A stretch of 18,029 bases of DNA from a bacterium (GCA_021160245.1 JAGHCW010000156.1:1-18029), one strand, 5' to 3'. Shown: positions 1-7,822, counted from the stretch's first letter. Program-made: numbers and translations. The notes: generated from the sequence alone by a model not told the origin.

Positions 1-43
1 ATATAATGGTTATCTTGATTTTGCATAAACATAAACTAAAAGG

Positions 44-72
44 ACTATATAACCTGAGTCAAGATTTGTCAA
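44..72 (-). promoter_or_regulatory. sigma70-type promoter reading out of the left edge
   Basis: On the minus strand a perfect -35 box TTGACA (72-67) is followed after exactly 17 bases by TATAGT (49-44), five of six matches to the -10 consensus. Transcription would start near position 37 and leave the window leftward, so it serves a gene beyond the edge, downstream of rimO. I see no clear terminator between rimO (stop at 133-135) and this promoter. Seen directly; activity is inferred. Confidence 0.6.
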
Positions 73-132
73 ATTTTCTGTTGGGAATGCGTTGACCATG
101 GATGAAGGCAAAATTGCCGACCATTGCCCATC

Positions 133-1494
133 CTACTGAATCGCGGCAAGATCGCCAGGCTTCCAGGCCAGCCGACCATGAAGATCATAATATCCGGCCC
201 GAGTAATCACGGCTCTCACAATCTCTCCCGCCGACATATTGCCCGACAGCGTCAACACGCCATCTACATCCGGCGCCTGACCCCGAGTTCTCCCTATGAG
301 CGTCGGAGAGCGACCTCGCCCTCTTCTCACAACACGGTCAATGATCGCCTCATGTTCCTTGCCCACGAGGCGCGAGTTACGCTCAAGCGAGATGCCCGCC
401 TGGAGCTTCAAAAGCGAGTTGTTGCGATCGTCGGCGACGCGCTTTGGAACCTGCTCGGGCATTGAGGCGGCGTGTGTGCCATCTTCCCGGCTATATGTGA
501 AGGCGACCAGCCTATCGAACATCGTGGTTTTTACGAACTCATGAAGGCCCTCAAACTCTGCCTCGGTCTCCCCCGGAAAGCCGACCATAACCGTAGTTCG
601 AAGGACAATCTCCGGCATCGCCTCGCGTAGCTTCGACACGAGCCGGACCAAATCCTGCCTCGACACGCGCCTATTCATTAGCTTAAGCATCCGGTTTTCT
701 GAATGCTGGATAGGCATGTCGATGTACTTACAGACCTTCTCGTGACGGGCAATGGTCTGGATGAGCTCATCACTTATCCCTTTTGGATGGGCATATAACA
801 GCCGTATCCATTGGATGCCGTCGATGTCGCAGAGCTGCTTCAAAAGCTGAGGCAGTCGTGGAGCATCGGGGAGATCATGTCCGTATGCAGTGACGTCCTG
901 GGCTATCAGATTGAGCTCCAAGACACCGAGCTCCGCAAGTCGCCTGGCCTCATCGATTATTGACTCTAGTGAGCGGGAGACAAGCGGCCCCCTGATCTTC
1001 GGGATAAGGCAATATGTGCAGCAGTTGTCGCAGCCATCGGCGATCTTAAGATATGCCGTATGTGAGGCGGTCGAGAGCAGTCGGTGTGGTCTGAGTCCCA
1101 GTGAGATAGATTCGGACTTGGGACGGCTTTCGATTATCTCGACTATGTTTGCCATTTCTTTCAGGCTCACAAAGCCATCAACCTCCGGAAACATCGCGTC
1201 AAGCTCTTGGCCCATAAGTTCCGGCAAGCAGCCCGCGACAAAGAGGCGGGAAATCCGCCCGATCCGCTTTTTCTTGATAAACTCATCTATGACAGCAAAG
1301 GACTCCCGCCTCGCCACTTCCAGAAAGGAGCATGTGTTTATGACAACAATATCTGCGCGACTTGTGTCGAAGGTAATGTCGTATCCCCGCTCATTCAGCG
1401 CACCCATCATCATCTCTGTGTCAACTAGGAGCTTTGGACACCCCAGGCTCACGAAGGACACTGTCGCTTTTTTATTTGTGCTCTCCATGCTCAT
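133..1494 (-). CDS. rimO: Ribosomal protein S12 methylthiotransferase RimO
   Basis: RimO is a radical-SAM enzyme that adds a methylthio group to an aspartate of ribosomal protein S12 in the cytoplasm. The 453-residue product has the family layout. An N-terminal methylthiotransferase domain has cluster cysteines C19 (SLGCPK), C55 (NTCSF) and C89 (AGCLPE). The radical-SAM motif CxxxCxxC is at C155, C159 and C162, followed by LIPKIRG. A C-terminal TRAM-like region closes the protein. The SLGCPK and NTCSF motifs favour RimO over MiaB, which modifies tRNA. The first ATG overlaps the stop of the pseG-like gene upstream (ATGA, 1491-1494), so translation is probably coupled; a second ATG two codons in is possible. 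The length is normal for the family and nothing is missing. The pairing with a sugar-nucleotide gene looks incidental. Confidence 0.93.
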   Translation of the reverse strand: MSMESTNKKATVSFVSLGCPKLLVDTEMMMGALNERGYDITFDTSRADIVVINTCSFLEVARRESFAVIDEFIKKKRIGRISRLFVAGCLPELMGQELDAMFPEVDGFVSLKEMANIVEIIESRPKSESISLGLRPHRLLSTASHTAYLKIADGCDNCCTYCLIPKIRGPLVSRSLESIIDEARRLAELGVLELNLIAQDVTAYGHDLPDAPRLPQLLKQLCDIDGIQWIRLLYAHPKGISDELIQTIARHEKVCKYIDMPIQHSENRMLKLMNRRVSRQDLVRLVSKLREAMPEIVLRTTVMVGFPGETEAEFEGLHEFVKTTMFDRLVAFTYSREDGTHAASMPEQVPKRVADDRNNSLLKLQAGISLERNSRLVGKEHEAIIDRVVRRGRGRSPTLIGRTRGQAPDVDGVLTLSGNMSAGEIVRAVITRAGYYDLHGRLAWKPGDLAAIQ

Positions 1495-2561
1495 TGTTGG
1501 GCAGTATTACCTGTTCCTTTCATCAGCCCAACGAGGGCGCGACAGATTCTGTCTATGCCCTTCCCATCGACAGCCTCGGTCGCCGCCTCAGACAGTTTCT
1601 TTCGCTTGATGGGCGAATTACCAAACGTCGAAAGCGTAGCGGCAATGCTCTGCACCGAAGTATCGGAAAAAAGGCCGAGATTCACAACAGCCTCGTATGA
1701 GGAAAGATGACGGGCATTATTGAGCTGCGGGTCATTCTGCGCGATGACGAATCCTGGCACACCAATTGTGGCCACCTCGAACATCGTAATCCCGCCCGAG
1801 ATGATACAGGCATCGGCATCTGCGAAGATCGCAGCCTGCGATTCGTGGTTAACGTCTCGATGAATATTGACGCGCCCCTCAATGATGGCGGCAAAGAGCC
1901 TGCTAACAGTTCTCGCCTCGAATGCGGGACCGATCACAATATCGATTGTCGCGTTTTCAACTTCGAGGGCCGCCTGAAGGGCCATCGCAGAGACGGAGTT
2001 TGGGTCGCTGCCCCCCATCGAGACCGCGATCCGGGCCATGTCATCTCTTACGCAAAAGCGATCTCTTGCTTCCAGGAATGCCGCGTTAACGACCGCGAAG
2101 TCCGGCCCAAACAACGCCCTTGTGTCGGTTCGGTCGAATCTCCTTGCATCTTCAGCCGGACAATTGGCGTCAATTATCACATCAACGCAGCCGGGACGGA
2201 TACCCGCGGCGTCAAACGCTGCAATTCGAGGCGCGTTGGGCGTCCTCCTCAGCTGAGCAAGCATGTCGCAGAGCGAGCTATCGTAATGCGGCTTATCCAT
2301 AACCAAGAGTTGGCTTCGTTCCGGTGCGATTATCCTCTTGAGCAGGTTGATCTCCTGGCTGGCGTCCGCTCTTGACGAGATTCTCTGGACGGATTGAAAC
2401 GCGCTTCTGAATCGCGCGCCCAGCGCCTCGTCAGTTGAGCAAGTCAAGAGGATGCAATTGATGTCGGCGAAGGCATTCAGCGCCCTTGCGATCATGCTTG
2501 CCCTAGCTAGATGGCCGAGGCCGATCTGCGCGCTACCGTCCGCCCAGAAGAGCGATTTCAC
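1491..2561 (-). CDS. PseG/SpsG-like nucleotide-sugar hydrolase
   Basis: This resembles PseG, which removes UDP from an acetamido sugar during pseudaminic acid synthesis and has a glycosyltransferase-like fold. Visible motifs are ADGSAQIGLGHLARA near the N-terminus, VSMGGSDP in the middle, and the sugar-nucleotide site ISGGITMFEVATIGVP. The frame is open to a TTG at 2579, but I prefer the GTG at 2561. It has GGAAAG seven bases upstream, it avoids overlapping the upstream terminator's T-tract, and it puts the GLGH histidine at residue 17, the same number as the catalytic His of Campylobacter PseG (known from the family). The length is then 356 residues. It overlaps rimO by four bases. No other pseudaminic acid genes are in the window, so the exact substrate is unknown. 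Confidence is high for the family, low for the pathway. Confidence 0.8.
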   Translation of the reverse strand: MKSLFWADGSAQIGLGHLARASMIARALNAFADINCILLTCSTDEALGARFRSAFQSVQRISSRADASQEINLLKRIIAPERSQLLVMDKPHYDSSLCDMLAQLRRTPNAPRIAAFDAAGIRPGCVDVIIDANCPAEDARRFDRTDTRALFGPDFAVVNAAFLEARDRFCVRDDMARIAVSMGGSDPNSVSAMALQAALEVENATIDIVIGPAFEARTVSRLFAAIIEGRVNIHRDVNHESQAAIFADADACIISGGITMFEVATIGVPGFVIAQNDPQLNNARHLSSYEAVVNLGLFSDTSVQSIAATLSTFGNSPIKRKKLSEAATEAVDGKGIDRICRALVGLMKGTGNTAQQ

Positions 2562-2574
2562 AGATATACTTTCC

Positions 2575-2621
2575 AACAAAAAGAAAAGAGGCGCCCATCC
2601 AATTCGGTTGAGGCGCCTCTT
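2575..2621 (-). terminator. Rho-independent terminator of the FG-GAP protein gene
   Basis: Reading leftward on the minus strand, a perfect 10-bp stem (AAGAGGCGCC, 2621-2612 side, pairing with 2595-2586) encloses a 16-base loop. It is followed at once by the T-rich run TTCTTTTTGTT (2585-2575). It lies 66 bases after the stop of the 2687-4741 gene and ends just before the pseG-like start. The two neighbours are therefore probably separate transcription units. Confidence 0.85.
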
Positions 2622-2640
2622 CGTTGTTTTCCCATTCTAC

Positions 2641-2655
2641 TGCGGTCAGACCGCA
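2641..2655. repeat. Perfect 15-base palindrome with one central base
   Basis: TGCGGTC-A-GACCGCA is a perfect inverted repeat of two 7-bp arms, lying between the stop of the FG-GAP gene and its terminator. It has no T-tract, so it is not itself a terminator. It could be an operator for the pseG-like/rimO unit or a transcript-stabilising hairpin; the sequence does not decide. Confidence 0.4.
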
Positions 2656-2686
2656 ATCAGATGGCTAGATCATGCTTCATCGATGA

Positions 2687-4741
2687 TTACATTCCGTAGT
2701 CGAAGAACGCCAAAGAGATGTCGCACAGCATGTTGTTGAAATTGCCCGGCTCCGTCAAAACCGCGCCGAATGCGTAAGTACCAGGCCCATTGATCGGCGG
2801 AGAATCGCTCGGAGTGTCGATCGTGAAGAACGGCCACGGCGGGGAAATTACAAAACCACCCGGCATCGTGAAGTCCGCTAACCATGGAATGACGCCAGCT
2901 TCCCAGCTCGGGGCACAATAGATCCCACCAGTAGGCGTCACCAAGGCAACATAGACATCCACGTTCACATCCAGTCCAGTGTTCTCACAACCCAAACTAA
3001 CCTCGATCGGCTCGCCAACAACATAGGCGGCCTTGTCCGTCTCAACGGTGATCTCAACATGCGGCGGAGTTACTCCACCGTGCCCGTACACTGTGTACTT
3101 GACCGCATTGAGGTCTTCGTCATCATACTGAACCTGCCCGAGCACGAAGTTCATCTTGCCGTTGCCGGTGAGGTCTGAAGACGGATAGTTGTAACCGGCG
3201 ACTTCGGCATCATCCTTGGCCCAATTGATGCTCACGTTGTAGTCAACCGGGAACTCCTTTGACCACTCCACTGCTCCTGTCGCACCATTGCGAATCTCAA
3301 CACGTCGTTGCTCTTCACCCTCGCCGGGGCGCCAGAATATATCCAGTATGAATTCCGCAACACCGTCATCATCAAGATCGACACCGGGTCCTCGAAGAGG
3401 ATTTGTGTAGCCGATGGCTTGCTCTGAGTCTAGTTCGATCTCGAACTTCGGCTGGTAATTGTTGAGCGGGTCGTAAGCGATAAGGGTATCTGTGTAGGTG
3501 CTAGTCTCAAAGACGAAGAAGCTCAAGAATAGCTCACGAGCGCCGTCTCCATCTAGGTCATAAGCCTGGGCGGCATACAGACCATCAGTATCCTCAACCT
3601 CAAAGCGCTGGAGGAAAATCCCGCCTTCATACTCGTCAACATAGACAGCCATGCTGACCGGTCTGAGATCACCTTGTGTGTCTTCCTCGTAGGTTGTGGT
3701 ATAGTAGAAAATGTCCGGATTGCCGTCAAGGTCCATGTCGGTAGTATCCGGGCCATTCCAGAACACACCACCATTCACTCTCTCACCTTCCGCCAGGTCC
3801 TCGCCACAGCTGAAAAGGACGTCCTGAGTTACGCTGTCAACCAGCTGAAGGTTGTAGCCGGCTCTCGAGCTATCCCAGACCCTGAGAAGCATCTCTGCAT
3901 CTCCGTCTTCATCAATGTCTGTGATCTGCAGCGGTATGACGGCAGCGCAATCGAAATACCAACTCTGCGTCCACTCCATCTTGTCGCTGCCTTCATCATA
4001 ATCAAAGAGCTTCAACTCGCACTCAGTCTGATAGCCATCTTCCATTGAGCAGATCAATATCTCTTGATCGCCATCGAAGTCAAAATCGCAGGACATCGGA
4101 ATGTTGTACATCGAGACACCTTGCATCTGTGCAAGCAGCTCGTAGTCATTCGCCCCCGTATGCCTATAGAGGTAGCTGTCCAAAGAATTGAAGGCCTGGC
4201 CTTCTAGCCAAATATCAGGCACTTCGTCGTAATCGAAATCGGTTGACGGGCCGACGATAGGAGCGAGAATGACTCCCTGGCCGGACTCGAAATCCCACTC
4301 CAGATTCTGAGAGCCGACCTGATACATCTCAACAAGCGACCTGGTGATCTCCGGAATATCATCATCACCATACCGCCAGTCGTGGTCCTGACCTACAAGC
4401 ACAATCTCCTTCGCGCCATCATCATCCACGTCAGCGGAGGCTGCGTAAGATGGTGAAACGCCAGCCCCTTCGAGCGTCCAAAACGGCTCAAAATCCGGAC
4501 CAAAGAAGCTAACCTCCAGCTCGGTCAAATCCGTATAATACTGATCAGTTGACTTGAAGAGGGCCAAGTTACGCAGGCCGTCCCCATTCAAGTCATCAAA
4601 CATGAACATAAAAATACTCTCATAGTCTGGCACACCGAATACCCAGCCGGTGTCATAGACCTCCTCAAGCTCCATGCCGTAAACGAGACCGCCCAGAGCG
4701 AGCAGAGCGGCGATGAATAGTGGTAAGCTCTTTCTCACCAT
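2687..4741 (-). CDS. Exported FG-GAP/VCBS-type repeat protein with EF-hand-like calcium motifs
   Basis: The 684-residue product begins with a signal peptide (positively charged MVRK, then a hydrophobic stretch to about residue 20, likely cleavage after VYG). The body repeats the FG-GAP/integrin-alpha-like motif DxDxDGxxE/D about every 50-70 residues, for example DVDDDGAKEI near 104, DFDFDGDQEI near 219, DIDEDGDAEM near 275, DMDLDGNPDI near 335 and DLDGDGAREL near 395. This suggests a calcium-bound beta-propeller outside the cytoplasm. The last ~130 residues form a separate beta-rich domain starting near HVEITVETDK and ending with a Tyr-Gly-Met tail. An AGGAG ribosome site sits five bases before the ATG. 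It ends at its own terminator. Partner and function are unknown; adhesion or surface display is typical of such repeats but unproven here. Confidence 0.82.
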   Translation of the reverse strand: MVRKSLPLFIAALLALGGLVYGMELEEVYDTGWVFGVPDYESIFMFMFDDLNGDGLRNLALFKSTDQYYTDLTELEVSFFGPDFEPFWTLEGAGVSPSYAASADVDDDGAKEIVLVGQDHDWRYGDDDIPEITRSLVEMYQVGSQNLEWDFESGQGVILAPIVGPSTDFDYDEVPDIWLEGQAFNSLDSYLYRHTGANDYELLAQMQGVSMYNIPMSCDFDFDGDQEILICSMEDGYQTECELKLFDYDEGSDKMEWTQSWYFDCAAVIPLQITDIDEDGDAEMLLRVWDSSRAGYNLQLVDSVTQDVLFSCGEDLAEGERVNGGVFWNGPDTTDMDLDGNPDIFYYTTTYEEDTQGDLRPVSMAVYVDEYEGGIFLQRFEVEDTDGLYAAQAYDLDGDGARELFLSFFVFETSTYTDTLIAYDPLNNYQPKFEIELDSEQAIGYTNPLRGPGVDLDDDGVAEFILDIFWRPGEGEEQRRVEIRNGATGAVEWSKEFPVDYNVSINWAKDDAEVAGYNYPSSDLTGNGKMNFVLGQVQYDDEDLNAVKYTVYGHGGVTPPHVEITVETDKAAYVVGEPIEVSLGCENTGLDVNVDVYVALVTPTGGIYCAPSWEAGVIPWLADFTMPGGFVISPPWPFFTIDTPSDSPPINGPGTYAFGAVLTEPGNFNNMLCDISLAFFDYGM

Positions 4742-5051
4742 CTGTCTCCTTTCTCCGTTGCCTAATACTGTTGTTGTCTAATACTGTTGTTGCCTAATCT
4801 GTGGCTTAAATCTTGGGTTCTAAGTTACTCCAAACACGTTGACTTATGATAAATGGTCCATTGCCTTTACATCAAAAGACTAAATACGGAAAACACAACT
4901 TAAGAAACAAGTATTCTAACCATGCCCATTGACGAGTCAAGAGGAAAATTCCGCGTCCGCCACGCCCTCTAATTCCCCTTCTACAATTCGTTCAATACTG
5001 CCATTGGCCGCTCATGCCACCTGAATCTATTTTTAGCGAGTCGTTCTGAAA
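4742..5051. other. Intergenic region between recombinase and repeat-protein genes
   Basis: About 310 bases, AT-richer than the flanking genes, with no convincing coding frame. Apart from the ribosome site of the 4741 gene and the direct repeats at 4762-4792, I see no strong promoter and no clear terminator for the recombinase gene. Confidence 0.5.
4762..4792. repeat. Two direct copies of a 15-base sequence upstream of the repeat-protein gene
   Basis: CTAATACTGTTGTTG occurs at 4762-4776 and again at 4778-4792, period 16, and the first bases recur at 4793-4798. The block lies 20-50 bases upstream of the 4741 start, in the probable 5' leader. It could be a regulator site or a simple tandem duplication. 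Confidence 0.7.
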
Positions 5052-5948
5052 TCAGTGCCGTGGGTGGAATTTCGTGTGAAGACCCTTGAGACGTTCCTTC
5101 GTGATATGAGTATATATCTGAGTCGTGGAGAGATCGCTATGACCCAGCATCATCTTAAGCGAGAGTAAGTCCGCTCCATTCTCCAGAAGATGCGTTGCGA
5201 ATGAATGACGAAGAATATGCGGGTATATCGTCTTCTCTATTTCGCATTCTGCGCCATATCGCTTTATGATCTTCCACACAAACTGCCGCGTCAAATTCTT
5301 CCCGAGACGCGAGACGAACAGAAACGCTGACGTCTTGCCCTTCAGAAGCAGCGGCCGGGCGCGCGACAGATACTCATTTGCCCATGAAAGGGCAACGGTC
5401 CCAAAGGGGATTAGTCTCTGCTTTGAGCCCTTGCCCGCGCAGCGTAGAAACGCCCCCTCGAAGTCAACCTGAGCCGTCTTGAGATCGCAGATCTCGGAGA
5501 CCCTCATCCCCGTCGCATACATCATCTCCAGCATCGCTTTATTGCGCAGACCATGCGGTGAAGTCATGTCGGGAGCCTCAAGCAGCGTCTCAACCTCACG
5601 CGATGACAGAAAAGAGGGCAATCGACGCCACTTTCGAGGCGCTTGCACGTTGACAGCTGGGGACCTATCGATCACACCCTGCATAACCAAATACTTAAAG
5701 AAGTGTCTAATGCACGACAGCGCTCTTCGAGATGAGGCCGGACTCCGGCCAGAGTCCATGAGCCTCAAAAGGTAGCTCTCAACATGAGGCGCCTCGACCT
5801 CTGAGGCTACTAGTCCGTTCTCTTCTAGATATCTCCGGAAGGCTGATAGGTCATATTGATAGCTCTTGACGGTATTGAGCGAGAGCCCTCTCTCAGTCAG
5901 AAGATTGGTCGAAAATGATCCCACAAGGCTTGCGGTAGTTCCGATCAT
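5052..5948 (-). CDS. XerD-type tyrosine recombinase
   Basis: Tyrosine recombinases of this type resolve chromosome dimers at dif with a partner recombinase and FtsK, or act as integrases. The 298-residue protein has the normal Xer length, with an N-terminal SAM-like DNA-binding domain (about 1-90) and a C-terminal catalytic domain. All catalytic residues are visible: R149 (ATGMRVSE), K173 (GKGSKQR), H244 and R247 (PHILRHSF), H270 (LGHSDLST) and nucleophile Y279 (QIYTH). The tail after Tyr (THITKERLKGLH) is XerD/XerC-like rather than phage-integrase-like. The start overlaps the stop of the small membrane protein (ATGA, 5945-5948), so it is probably translated as the third gene of the selenoprotein operon. 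No attachment or dif-like site was recognised nearby. XerC and XerD cannot be told apart with certainty here. Confidence 0.88.
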   Translation of the reverse strand: MIGTTASLVGSFSTNLLTERGLSLNTVKSYQYDLSAFRRYLEENGLVASEVEAPHVESYLLRLMDSGRSPASSRRALSCIRHFFKYLVMQGVIDRSPAVNVQAPRKWRRLPSFLSSREVETLLEAPDMTSPHGLRNKAMLEMMYATGMRVSEICDLKTAQVDFEGAFLRCAGKGSKQRLIPFGTVALSWANEYLSRARPLLLKGKTSAFLFVSRLGKNLTRQFVWKIIKRYGAECEIEKTIYPHILRHSFATHLLENGADLLSLKMMLGHSDLSTTQIYTHITKERLKGLHTKFHPRH

Positions 5949-6256
5949 CTCTCTTCATGCTTAAAGTCAGCAAAGGCTCGCTTAATGAATCTGCCCCAGC
6001 AGAGCCCCATCAAGACCGCCACGACCGAACAGCTGAATATGTTCAGCAGACTGGCAAGCCCAAGCGCCTCGCATAACAGAGAGTAAATGATGTAGAGAAG
6101 AATTGCGATAGGACCAACAAGACCAATTGAGAATCCGAGCCTCGAGCCGGCAGACGGGTTCGCTCTTGGAGAAAGGAGCCGTCCAATCCCCGCGAGGACG
6201 AATGGAAGCGCGATGGCGGGGATTAGGTGCATTACTGACAATTGAAAGCTGCTCAC
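5945..6256 (-). CDS. Small three-helix membrane protein, unknown
   Basis: About 103 residues if started at GTG 6256, which has a GGAG-type ribosome site close upstream; an ATG at 6232 would give 95. Three hydrophobic stretches suggest membrane helices: LIPAIALPFVLAGIG, FSIGLVGPIAILLYIIYS, and SVVAVLMGLCWG. The tail is short and charged (FADFKHEER). The gene starts 50 bases after the selenoprotein stop and overlaps the recombinase start by four bases, so it belongs to that operon. The frame is open further upstream to 6382, but that part overlaps the cytochrome gene and reads as its shadow. I do not recognise the family. A role with the membrane-anchored cytochrome is possible but only inferred from position. 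Confidence 0.65.
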   Translation of the reverse strand: MSSFQLSVMHLIPAIALPFVLAGIGRLLSPRANPSAGSRLGFSIGLVGPIAILLYIIYSLLCEALGLASLLNIFSCSVVAVLMGLCWGRFIKRAFADFKHEER

Positions 6257-6305
6257 AACTCCCTCTCCCCCACCATCGACTTGACGCCCGTTAAAATGTC
6301 CTATA

Positions 6306-7745
6306 TCACATTGCGGAGCTTGCCGGAGCTGCCGGCTGGTGGACCAGTTTCTTGTCCCTGTACCAATCAAACGGCTTTCCATGGGCGCCGGTGTGGCATT
6401 CTCGACAGATTTGGATGTTGGGCTTCCTAAGTTTTATCTTCGAGTTGTCCAGATGCATGCTCGCCGGGCCATGACACGCCTCGCACCGCACATCAGCCAG
6501 CTGCGGCGTCTCCTTCTGATTTAAGTAGCCCCCGGAAACGCTGTATCCCGTTGTATGGCACCTGAAACAGGTCGAGTCCTTGTCCTTACCGATTCTGGTC
6601 AGCGTCGCGAGGGCATGCGCGTGCTTGGTCTTCATCCATAGCTGACTGATCTTCGGGTGACATTTGGCGCACGATGAGGTTCCCACAAACTTCGGCCTGA
6701 AAGCTAGGGCAGAGCCTGGCTTTGCCTTGTCACCAACAGAAGACATCTTCGGCGTTGGCTTCTTTCTCTGTCTGCCAGCTCGCCTCTTGGCCTCCTTAGC
6801 CATCTTGTCTATCTCTGGGTCCTTGGGAATCTTGCTGTCAATTGAGACCAATTTGCCCGTCTGCTGCGATATCTTCTTTTGCTTCATGTCAAATGTAAGC
6901 AGGAACTCGCCGACCTTCTTTCCGCGGTACGCCGCCTTCAAGAGAATGGTCCCCGAATCCTTGACCGTCTCAGGCTTATACAAGCGGCGCATGTTGCCGG
7001 AGACGATGAATAGGTGGATACCTTTGACCTGAGTCACCAGCTTCCGGGCATCCTGCATTCGCATATTGCCCATCCCGATGATCATGTCGCACTTTGCCTT
7101 GAGCTCTGAAACGACTCGCTCCGCCTCAGTAACCGGGTCCTTGACCTGAAGTTTCTCTTTGTCATCAAGGCTCATTGAACGGATAGCATCTGCCGAGGCA
7201 ACTCCGAATATGCCCACTCTGACGCCTCCGTGCTTGAACCCAAGCGTGTTCTGTTCGCCAAACGTCTTGATAACATAAGGTTTGAAGACGGGTTTCTGAC
7301 TCTTCTTATCCATGACATTCGCGGACAGGAAAGCAAAGGGAGAGTTCTTGGCCTTCTTCTGAAGATAGTCGAGGCCGTACGTAAACTCCCGCTTGCCGAG
7401 ATTGAGACAATTATAGTGCATCATCCCGTACATCTTCAGTAGGACCTCAGTGTAGATCTCGTCGCGCTTGCCCTTCTTGCCAAAGGCATCGCCCGAGTCC
7501 AGCACCAGGGAGTAGCTCCCCTTATTTGCCTTCTTTACCGCGTCTATTAAGCCTGCTCGACCAGCAAGCCCACCTTCCTTATGCTTTCACCCACAGGGAA
7601 ATAGTTCGCCCCAAGTATCACTTGAGTAAACCAGAGCCAGCTTAAAATCGTCCGGCTTCTCATCCATTCTCACGGCGACGGCAAGCAACACTCCGGCAGC
7701 GGCGACAAGACTTAAAAATACAGATATGTACCAATACTTCCGCAT
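6306..7745 (-). CDS. Selenocysteine-containing metallophosphatase-like tetrahaem cytochrome c
   Basis: Read from ATG 7745 (AGGA seven bases upstream), one frame runs to the stop at 6306 with a single in-frame TGA at codon 53 (7589-7587), giving 479 residues with TGA as selenocysteine. Residues 1-26 form a membrane anchor or signal (KYWYISVFLSLVAAAG). Residues 36-80 match the start of the UshA/5'-nucleotidase-like fold: LALVYSSDTWGELFPCG-U-KHKEGGLAGRAG. Related proteins known to me have a CGC motif before GGLARRA, so U replaces Cys. LDSGDAF keeps the family's Asp, but other metal ligands look lost (DTWG, LGKREF, SGNMRR). Residues 350-479 carry four haem sites: CAKCH 359, CFRCH 393, CEACH 421, CRECH 447, like cytochrome c554. 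The product is probably an exported or periplasmic, membrane-tethered redox protein. It is first in an operon with 5945-6256 and xer. The alternative is a pseudogene with one nonsense mutation; the SECIS-like hairpin and intact downstream frame argue against it. Confidence 0.82.
7551..7589 (-). promoter_or_regulatory. Recoded UGA plus bacterial SECIS-like hairpin
   Basis: The TGA (7589-7587) is followed 24 bases later by an apical loop GGUCG (7562-7558). It is closed by a 7-bp stem: 7569-7563 GCTTGCT pairs with 7557-7551 AGCAGGC, one U-G wobble. Bacterial SECIS elements lie in the coding region just after UGA and present a GGU/GGUC apical loop to the elongation factor SelB; the E. coli fdhF element has GGUC 18 bases after UGA. 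Position and loop both fit here. The hairpin codes GGLAGRAG, a conserved protein segment, so coding constraint explains part of the sequence. Confidence 0.78.
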
Positions 7746-7793
7746 TGCCCAATCCTAACAAGGTAAAAAAACAAAGATCACAAAACCGCAATA

Positions 7794-7822
7794 AATGTAA
7801 CCATGACTTCCGGAAGTGTCAA
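7794..7822 (-). promoter_or_regulatory. Promoter of the selenoprotein operon with palindromic operator-like spacer
   Basis: Minus strand: perfect TTGACA (7822-7817), 17-base spacer, TACATT (7799-7794, four of six to the -10 consensus). The start would be near 7787, leaving a leader of about 40 bases before ATG 7745. The spacer begins with ACTTCCGGAAGT (7806-7817), a perfect 12-bp palindrome overlapping the -35 box, as expected for a repressor operator. Confidence 0.6.

Noticed and set aside
2038-2375. Plus-strand ORFs over the pseG-like gene
   Set aside because: They are frame shadows of the minus-strand gene, with no domains or ribosome sites.
7505-7745. Reading the in-frame TGA as a nonsense mutation or as tryptophan
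   Set aside because: The protein on both sides is continuous and intact, the site matches a Cys in relatives, and a GGUC-loop hairpin follows. Tryptophan recoding is unlikely because other genes here, including this one, end in TGA.
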